DNA of 64,000 nucleotides, from the NCBI GenBank assembly GCA_026874595.1, contig CM049315.1, positions 66,969,916-67,033,915 of the forward strand, read 5' to 3'. The stretch comes from Sipunculus nudus (lineage: Eukaryota; Annelida; Sipuncula; Golfingiida; Sipunculidae). The notes beneath the pieces are model-generated. The model was not told the DNA's origin. It made no database searches and saw only the letters and a program-made list of their open reading frames with translations. Numbering within the stretch: position 1 is the stretch's first letter; the number at the start of each line of letters is the position of its first letter. Shown here piece by piece: positions 31,880 through 64,000 of the stretch. The translations under genes were made by a program, and so were the position numbers.

Positions 31880-32922
31880 ATCATGAAGCTCTGTCACGCA
31901 TTAGCAAGACCTGCTTTGTCCCACTGTGCTTGATGAATGCCCATGTCCACAGATTTCAGCTGATCGCCTAAACCCCGTCATTGTTGGGGACAAATAGTAG
32001 TCGATTACTTTTGAATAATATCGTCGCATCGAAGTCCGCTTCAGTATAACATATGGAGAGTGTAGTTTGTTGGTAAAAAAAAATGGTTGGCTTTTACACT
32101 TGGTGTCTAAAGAAAATTGTGTTGTCACACTACCAGCACTGTTCTAACATTTTGCATAACGCCTATGGTGGATCAAACGTACTTTTGTATTTTGGTCCAG
32201 GATATTCAGTCGAACATGGCACCGGTAAACATGTAGGTCTGGCTCCTGTAAGCTCAGGTTGTATCTCAGTGTTTCCATGTTTTGGGTGTTAACAGTCTCC
32301 TAATCCTTTCCTTTACAACCGTACCTGACGTCTTCTGAACTGATTGATTCTTTGCAGAAAATTTGCGCATTTCTCAGCAGTTTCCTGCATACTTCCCGGT
32401 GAAATGAACATCCAGAAAATAGGGTTGCATAGCACCGTGATGCTGAAAGGCACTACAAGATTAATCTTGAAATTACTCCACCAATCTTTCACAAAGCTTT
32501 CTCATGCAGTTCTGCTCTGTATTTTCTTGTACAAGTGTCCAAGAATTTTCTTGGCACAGCCTACCTACCGGTGGCCTGTATTCAGGCTGGAGGGCCTTCA
32601 CTATCTCCTCAAATGTTTGATACTTTGCCACTGAAAAAAGGGTGTTCCAAGCATAGAATCTTCCAGCCATGATCTCATCAAGCGTCCCTCTGACAGCTGT
32701 GGGATTTTGAAGTCTTGTTCTTTGAAATCATATTACACGGGAGGGGGTAGCAGCAACAAATTTAACAAGTTTGCAGTTGTTTTTCATGATTCGGACCATG
32801 GCAGACTGTTTGTTGTTAAAGTGTTTGCACTTTAAACTGCTGTCTGTGTCATCTTCCACTAAATGGATTCTAACATGTTTCCAGGCTGGGTCTGTGTGTT
32901 TCTCATCAATCAACATTCTCAC
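31880..32922 (-). pseudogene. hAT-like (BED/DUF659-type) transposase relic
   Basis: Two open pieces. 32922-32728 reads DPAWKHVRIHLVEDDTDSSL then KCKHF...NNCKL, resembling a degenerate BED zinc finger. 32670-32473 reads MAGRFYAWNTLFSVAKYQTF then EEIVKALQPEYRPP, matching the family's ..rffy....pF......F..m...L.PgYkpPs block. Broken conserved-looking protein continues towards 31880. A stop separates the pieces and no terminal repeats were identified. The family call rests on motif spacing only. Confidence 0.5.
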
Positions 32923-32929
32923 TTTAGAG

Positions 32930-33700
32930 TAGATCCTCCGTCATACTTCCATTGTGTAAGTTTTACAGTCGACATGGATTATGAAAAGTAGTGTGAAACA
33001 CACTGGTTTTCAAAGTAACTTGAACCATAACCTTGTCACCTGCTAAATTATACCAAAACAAGAAGATACACATGCCAAGCCTAGTACTAGTTACTTGGAC
33101 ATGTTCAAATGCAATAATGGAATCTAACTTCTAAATTAACATTTCAGCTTCAGAACCTGTGACAGAAATCTACCCCCGGACTGCACAATGATTAAACAAG
33201 TGACAATTGAGACATTTAATTATCTTTAGCCAAACACGAACAATAAAGTATAATGATTCATTAAAAGAGCCAGGAGACAACAGAACAACAGAAATTTTGC
33301 CTTTTCAGCGTTTGTGGTAGGACGTGGTCAGGCCATGAGGGACCCTAGGGACCGGGATATAAGCACCAGGTCGTGCACGACACTACAAAACTAGTTACGA
33401 ACAGTCCTACGAAATTAGTTATCATCAAAGGCTGACACATTCCGCAACTGACCAGTGTGATACTGTGAATGGCAAAAAAGAGACCGAACAACAAGTTTCG
33501 TTAGATGTGCGTCCTAAGTAATCTGAAGAGTTTATAAACAATTATAACTGCTATCTGTTGGCATGGGCAATCAATGAAAGTCGTCTTGCAGAACCCACAC
33601 CTATATACAAGTTTGGTCGAGAATCGCTACTTCGTACAAGAGTGTAATAAGAAGTTTTTAGGTCAGCTCTTTACGTGCATGATATAAGACATCCCACAAA
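32930..33700. other. Intergenic, no gene seen
   Basis: No recognised coding or repeat signal. Confidence 0.45.
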
Positions 33701-33708
33701 TTTCTTTT

Positions 33709-33891
33709 TCAGTTCCACATGGTAAATACCGATTTGTACGCCACAATAATGAACGCTGCTGTCATAAAGAAAAGCGGTAATAGATATTTAAGTGCCGTTT
33801 TCATTCCAATCCCGGACGAGAATGGCCCTTTCGGGTTGAGCTCGCCCATCTTGAGGCGAGTGACACCTACCCCCAGCACCCTAGCGCCCAT
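33709..33891 (-). CDS. Putative first coding exon with a signal-anchor helix
   Basis: The frame encodes about 28 residues (MGARVLGVGVTRLKMGELNP...), then MKTALKYLLPLFFMTAAFII VAYKS, a Lys-flanked 18-20 residue hydrophobic helix typical of a type II membrane signal anchor or uncleaved leader. The 5' half is rich in C+G and CpG, unlike the surrounding DNA, as at a promoter-proximal exon. A possible donor is AAATCG|GTATTT; otherwise the frame stops at 33709. No downstream exons on the minus strand were identified, and the opposite strand is also open, so it may be chance or a gene fragment. Confidence 0.3.
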   Translation of the reverse strand: MGARVLGVGVTRLKMGELNPKGPFSSGIGMKTALKYLLPLFFMTAAFIIVAYKSVFTMWN

Positions 33892-33909
33892 CCAGGCCCG
33901 GACGTAACA

Positions 33910-35720
33910 AGTTCAAAGATTTTGTACCATATATACGAAAGCATGTGATATAAGCAAAAGCAGGTTTTAACTCACATGTCAGTCATGTGCTGGGTATATC
34001 TGCATAATCTGGGGAAGAAAGCAGCAGAAATTTTAGAGATATTTGGTAAAAAGAGGCGGGACGGACGGACGGAATGGAAAGACGCCCCCCCCCCCTTTAC
34101 GGTGGGGGACTAATTAATATTCAAATTCTGTGAACTACTTCAATTTTAGCTTTACTAGTCCTCGGGACGAGTGCTGCCTCTCTGTTAACGCCAATCCCTG
34201 TTGGTAATAGCCAAAAATAGAGTAATTATTGTGTACTTGAATGATTTTTAAATAGTATTCTGTAGGTTAGCTATTATAGTCATTCCTCACTGTATTAAAT
34301 CAGTATCAACTACTGGATATTGTGCTCTATGCTTGTGATGGTGTCAGCAAGCAGTGAGAAATCCTAGCATTCATTTGAACTTGGTTTTGGTTTTTGAATT
34401 TATAATGAAGGCAGTTATGCATAATTTGCTTATGACGCATAGATGTAAACACATAGACCTCCTGCCTGTTACAATAGTCTAACATTGGGCTTAAGCCCAG
34501 TAAAACGCCTAAACAACATTGTTACAATTGTGACGTCATAATAGTTACTTTAATGACAGATACCCGTGACTTAATTCATTACCATGAATTAAGTCTGTTT
34601 TTTTTTTTTGGCACCACACCCTTGATGTTTTAAAAAGAATGAAGATACAAACAGTAAACAATTGAGATCACCATGACGACATTCGATAAGCGAGGATGAG
34701 GTATTTAATTAGACTTTTAAAATAACTGAAATTCGCTTATTCGTTGACCAGGTTTATTAAACGGGGAAATCAGTAAGATTCCATATATTTAATTGGAAAT
34801 CATTGTAATGGGGTTGAACACCATTTAAATGCTAAATATTCCCTGATGTGGATAATCCTATATCCCTCATAATACACATCATGATATAAAACATGCCCTG
34901 CTTCTGTTTCTATTCCCTTTATGACTTATCCTGTATGTGTTATTCTCTTGGACTGTATTCTAATGGTCTGATATATCGTAGGCCCAGCGGGCATCTTTCA
35001 GACAATAGGGCAAGTTGCTCTCCCAATTTTCAAAACCTTAAGGCAAGTCAGTAAGTGTTATTGTCGAGTCCTGCCCTCGTCAGTACCCTTAAAATCGTTA
35101 TTATTGGTAAAACTTACAATGTCGTCAGGTTCAAATAAAAGGCAAGGAAGAGATCTTTCAAATGGGTTCATGGTCACTCGTAAGGGTAAATACCAAACTT
35201 AATATGACAATGTGCAGATAAGTAAAGTAAAATTTAATCGTTAAATTAAAATTATCATACTTAATCACTTTCCCCAATGATACTTTCTGGGACTTTTGAT
35301 AAGTTCTCTCTACTAGAATTTTCTGGTCGTCATACTACAAATATAATTTCTGTTGCAATTTGTTCCGGGTTTGGGTTAAAAATCAAGAATAATGACTAAA
35401 CCATTCGTATTGTGAATCCACCTTTAGAGAGTACTGCTTGGTAACAAATAGAATGTGCAAGTTAACAGGCTTTTTCAGCATCTCCATTTTCCAATTAATT
35501 CTGCCAACGAAATTTGCACTTAGGTTATATCCAGTTACTGCCTTGAAAGATAATCATGATAAGATTAAACCCGACAATGACTCTGCAGATATTATAATAT
35601 CCAGTTTTAACTTTGAAGTTAACCGTCATCTTTGTGCAGGACTTTTTTCGCGTCTAAAATGTGACCATGCGGCGGTGTTTGTGGGATCTTAGCAGGGTTA
35701 GAACAGAGGCACTCTGAGGT
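33910..35720. other. Intergenic, no gene seen
   Basis: Includes GGACGGACGGACGG and a C run at 34068-34096. No gene or clear element boundaries. Confidence 0.45.
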
Positions 35721-35723
35721 CAA

Positions 35724-35736
35724 TCTCTCTCTCTCT

Positions 35737-35826
<90 letters not shown>
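35724..35826. repeat. Compound (TC)n(CA)n(TA)n microsatellite
   Basis: (TC)8 from 35724, (CA)n from 35741 and (TA)n from about 35768 to 35826, uninterrupted at the joints. Confidence 0.95.
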
Positions 35827-35829
<3 letters not shown>

Positions 35830-38146
35830 AGAATATTTAAGAAAATTGCTACATTTTGGTTCCCAGGGCACCAGATGAGCGCTGCCTCATGGACTTTCCG
35901 ATTCATTAAAAAATAAAATTTGTGCATCATTTATGATCCTGGCATTTATATTCCTGCCAGTCTTAAACCAAGGTCGATGTACCAGTTGGCACATCTTTAT
36001 ACGGTGCATTTTCTCCTTTTTATACGTCCATCTAAGACGAATGGGAAGTCTTATGGTTTACCCATGGTTCGTCCGTCCGTGAGTAAATTTTTAGCGTCGC
36101 TGTGATAACTTACCAGGGCTTAGATGAATTTTAAAGAAACTCACCATTATAACTACTTACAAAAATAGATGAACTCGCACAAGTTGGATTCTAGGCAAAA
36201 TCCACACATACTCAATGAGATCAGAGGTCACCAGACTTCTTTTCTGATGTCGCCGCAATAACCTAAGAGGAATATGATGGACTTTTATGAAACTCTTCAG
36301 AAAGACTGAGCAATATAATATCTCGCTGAAGTTCGATTCCCGATGATTCGGCAAAATCCATGCATATTTAAAGAGGTCAGTGGGGACCAGACACTGGTGG
36401 CGCCAGGATGACACACCAAATCTCTAATCGATTTCATGACTATCATTATAAATATTTACCAATAGGATCTCTCACCTGAATTCAATTCTTGCAGGCAAAA
36501 TTAAAGCATATTTAATAGGGTCAAAGGTCACAAGTTGTGCATTATCTGATAATGCTCAGATGGTTCTTGATGAATGTCAATGAATAATGTTCACATGTTC
36601 TTCCAGTTTTGTTTTGAATATTTATATTCTCAAATAAAACAAGATTTCCTTGTTATATGAAATGATTAATCCCTCTTAAAGCACAAATGTATGAACAAAT
36701 CCTATATGATGATGTTTTATTTGATCCATAATTGCTTGCACATGAATTGATATACAGTGAGTGGAATTCTCAGATTGCACCTATAAACCACACATTATTG
36801 TAAAGTAATAATATAAAATCATATATCACAAAAGCTTAGCAAATTTTTAAGGAGTAAAGCAGCCCCACATGTAAACTGCACGATGATACCTAAGGGGGCG
36901 CACAATGATTATGAAATCACAATCTTTATGTTATTAAGGGTATTAATGACTGATGACTGACACTTTGTAAAAATTTAAAGTACAGTGGTTAACACAGAAA
37001 TACAGTGTTTGTTACTCTGTGGTCACTGGCTACTGTTTTTCATGGCTTGCCCATTAAAAAAATAACATTAGTCTGGTTGATCACCTAAAGTTTATAGGAA
37101 CGTTTAGCCTGGTCAAATTCTAATAATAAATATATGATACACTAATGCATCTTTATAACTATAGATGAAAGTGAAAACAGCTATCTAGTTTATCATACAA
37201 ATGAGCAAATGTAAGTGGCCTTGGTCTGGTGGTTTCTTAATTAATTATTCAAGTAAAAATGAGATCATGGCAATCAATATTTCAGGATCCTTAAAGAACT
37301 ATGGACTCGTGGGTCTAAACGCTCATCTGAATTTGTCTATAAGGATATGTTTTTGAGCTTTTTCAAAATATGGGTCCTGTGATCAGTTTAAAGCTAACCT
37401 GTCTACCCAAACTGGAGTTATCATCCATGAACTAATTTGTGAAGGGATGGGCCCTGTGACCTTGACCTTTGGCCTAGTGACCCAAAAATCAAAAGGAAAC
37501 TTCCCCCATAGGAAGGTGCACCACATGAGGAATATGATACACTTTATGAAGTATGGACTCCATCTGTTGCATTATCAGTTAAGTGAGGACCACAATAATC
37601 ATTAGAGTAAGCTAAGTTGCGTTGTGATATCCAATATATCTAAATGATTTCTACATGAGAAACACAATAGCAGAGAATGAGAGCAGAATGGAAGAAAATG
37701 CTACTGATGATTTCTGAATCCAAATGTCGGTTCCCTGCGCATGATAAGGTCTGGGATAATTCCTATTACTGTATTAAAAGTTAGCATATAGTGGTTGCAT
37801 AGCCAAACAATAAAGCACTAATGTGTTGAATGTGTTTTCAAATATTATAAAATATGAAATAATAAATGTAGAATTATAACTTCTGCTTTGTTGTAAATTC
37901 CAAGAGATTAGAATGAATTGGTACATTTTGTAGAAATAAGATAGAAATGGAATGAGATAAATTAACCCCCATATAAAGTGTATTATGTGTTATGAAAACC
38001 ATCCCCTCTCACCCCAGTATATCTTATTTTTAGAACTTGTCATGGATCAACATTTTGCAACCTATATAAAAAAAAATTAGCATACAATTAAGCCTCAAAA
38101 CATGATTTTAAACAAAACGAATTTTAATTACTATACCATATTCATT

Positions 38147-38202
<56 letters not shown>

Positions 38203-39959
38203 TATATACACATAAACAATATCACTGGTAAAAGGACCTTGGATCAATCTGCTGTGAAGCAAAAACAAATATTTAATCCAAAAAATAATGTAAATATGTA
38301 TACAAAACACATGGCAACCAATGCAGTGCTCCAAAAAACATCTGCAAGATATGTCTATTAACCATAATATATCTTGATATCTCATAAATATCAAATGTCA
38401 CAAATACATATTAGTAGTTTCAATAGATTTGATGACTCGAGAAAGTTTGAAAGGTTAACACTTAACAAAAAATAGCCAATGCACAGTGAGAAAAAAGTGA
38501 AAATCAATTTCAAAACAGTCACTGCAAATTCATTATCACAATTGTAATTTAGTTTAAAAAATATAGGTGGTGTATAGGTGGTGAAGGTAACTAAATGAAA
38601 AGAATGATATCTAATTTGAAAGGAACATTATCAGGAGCAATATTATGCCTATTCTTTTATACTATCAGTTCAGTTTTGCTTTATACAAAATTTCCGAGCA
38701 AAACCATTCTAACACACAATCTCAGTACCTCGCATACAGCTGTTTAACACCTTGTTTTGGTAGTGCTGTTTGTAAACAGTCAATGTGTGTCTGTTAATCA
38801 TAAAAAGGCCGCGTGACTGGTGGTCGATTGTGAGCAGCAAAATGCCAGCAGGAGCAAGTATTACATTTATTGGGGCAAGTCAGTCAGGACATCTCCTGAA
38901 TGACATGTGTTGTGGCCCGGGAGATGTATGGGCTGTGTTTATGTTGACACCAGTGGTCACACCCAGTCCACTGTTTTTAACATTTGCAAACAGTTTCAGG
39001 GCAATATTTGGCAGGCCCCTTTAAGTAATCAGGATTTGTGTTATCTATGAATGTGGTTAGGAATTATCTAGAAGTCATTCTCTTTGGATTTTCTGGAAGA
39101 ATGGGAAACACAAGCTTATTAACCGAACACCATTTCCTGCTCCTTCAAATATAACATTTATTTGTAAATGAATATGGAGCAATCTTATCGTCAATCACAA
39201 AAAGCAACGACGGGGCAGTATGTGACACATGACTTCACTGTTGCCATTACATTTTAACAGTTATTTGTCAAACCAGGGAGATAAATGGAACAACAAGAAT
39301 TGATTATTTTTATTCAAATGACTAATGATATTAACTTGTGACCTGGAAGTTTTGGATTTGTGTCTCCTCTGAAGTATTAGATGTTTGCTTAGCCTTTCTG
39401 AAGCTCCAGTAATCTCGCAGGATTGTGTGGACCACAAATAACATCCACAGAGTCCTACCATTATGAGCTAAAATAGCTGGTGTGATGCATCAAAAAGTGA
39501 TGGTGGTTGGCTTTGTTATGGTTGCTTTCAGCCATCACCGCTGGTCTGTAGTAATAAGCACCATACATTTGAGTGTACACAAGGGTGTCTACAGGTCCAT
39601 GGTGTACAGTATACATCTAGTGACACCTGGGAGCTCAGGATTAAGGTTCATGTCAAGGGGTTTTGTCCTAATTATTACTTTCAGAGGGTGAGGTTTTGTA
39701 CAAAGTTTTGCTTTCCCTCACCTTCGGCCAATAACCCTCTATTCTAGATCCATTCAGCCTGCTTTTATCTGACACTGTTCTTTTTCTAGGCAGTAAAGGT
39801 TTCATTTGTACCAACCTGAAATATTAATTAAGTATATCATGAAATGAAGATTTACTATTAATTAATGATTACATTGCACAAATCACCTAAGCTTGACTAT
39901 ATGATAATGATAAAGATACAAATATATACCATTCGTTAACTATCATAAACAAGCTGCTG
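35830..39959. other. Region 3' of TMEM184C, no gene seen
   Basis: About 36020-36560 resembles a dispersed repeat (GTCCATCTAAGACG, GTCCGTCCGTGAG and two GGCAAAATCCAC/TGCATAT-containing half units at 36195 and 36352). About 37370-37500 has a GTGACCTTGACCTTTGGCC motif shared with family C. (TA)n at 38151-38218. No coding features. Confidence 0.45.
38151..38218. repeat. (TA)n microsatellite, slightly interrupted
   Basis: TA repeats broken by single C substitutions near 38197 and 38209. Confidence 0.93.
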
Positions 39960-63730
<23,771 letters not shown>

Positions 63731-64000
63731 CTGAAATAAAAAGAGCAACACTTAAATATCCAAACAGACTAGGTATTCACAACAATGCAATGGAAACTGT
63801 CTTCTGTGTAAACTTGTGTAAACTTAAAATTGTACTGCACAGTTCTCTAGTGCCAAATATGTTATGATATTTCAAATTATCTAACATTACACTCTGATGT
63901 CTAAACAGGACATGAATCATGAGCCTGCAATTCAATAGAACTGCACATTGACATTGAGACTCTTCTCCTAAGACCACACCAAAAATTATATTTTTCTAGA
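63731..64000. other. Intron at right edge
   Basis: No further TMEM184C exon recognised before the window ends. Confidence 0.45.

Noticed and set aside
33719-33907. Plus-strand frame opposite the signal-anchor exon
   Set aside because: Shadow of the minus frame; its translation has no helix or motif.
36157-36414. GTTCGATTCCCGATG stretch resembling a tRNA T-arm
   Set aside because: No matching acceptor, D or anticodon arms nearby; it belongs to a dispersed repeat with two half units.
38785-39024. 79-codon plus-strand frame with hydrophobic stretches
   Set aside because: No recognisable motif, no splice partners and no composition change; likely chance.

Overview
This is about 64 kb of AT-rich, intron- and repeat-dense animal DNA. 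The large introns, GT-AG splice sites, vertebrate-like but divergent protein families, pogo-type and Helentron-like nonautonomous elements and long tandem arrays fit a marine invertebrate, most likely a mollusc. The lineage is inference; no species can be named. There are no operons, rRNA, tRNA or CRISPR arrays.

Three protein-coding genes are supported by spliced reading frames with consistent intron phases. (1) A carboxylesterase/cholinesterase-type alpha/beta hydrolase runs on the minus strand. Its first four visible exons lie between 7095 and 486, and the rest runs off the left edge just after the catalytic Ser elbow. (2) A complete mitochondrial translation initiation factor 3 gene (MTIF3) lies on the plus strand: two coding exons, 22020-22586 and 29177-29359, separated by a 6.6 kb intron packed with repeats. 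(3) A TMEM184C-like seven-helix membrane protein runs on the minus strand: six exons from 63730 to the stop at 39960, with the N-terminus beyond the right edge. The hydrolase and MTIF3 are divergent; MTIF3 and TMEM184C are convergent.

Most of the rest is repetitive. Three families of nonautonomous elements share one plan (a 5' terminal motif, its inverted copy near the 3' end, a 3' palindrome, then a TTGT-type end), which is the plan of Helentron/HINE (Helitron2) elements. They include two 2.45 kb full-length copies in opposite orientation (16398-18848 and 43339-45783). There are also pogo/Tigger-like TIR elements (7936-8119, 9762-10952, 62106-62970), a TIR element built of 280-bp tandem repeats (2020-3411), relics of non-LTR retrotransposons and of a hAT-like transposase, a 72-bp-armed fold-back, several (TA)n tracts, and large minisatellites (26, 27 and 48 bp units) filling the TMEM184C introns.

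The most unusual observation is that three separate tandem arrays are copies of an exon-intron boundary of the gene they sit in, splice site included: a 49-bp array repeating the 3' splice site of hydrolase exon 2 (5697-6078), a 143-bp array repeating the 3' end and 5' splice site of the fifth visible TMEM184C exon (41045-42770), and a 30-bp array repeating the 5' splice site of its first visible exon (63440-63690). In addition, many units of the 5.6 kb 48-bp satellite carry a strong acceptor-like sequence in the sense orientation of the TMEM184C intron. The arrays place many redundant splice sites next to, or in the same introns as, real ones.
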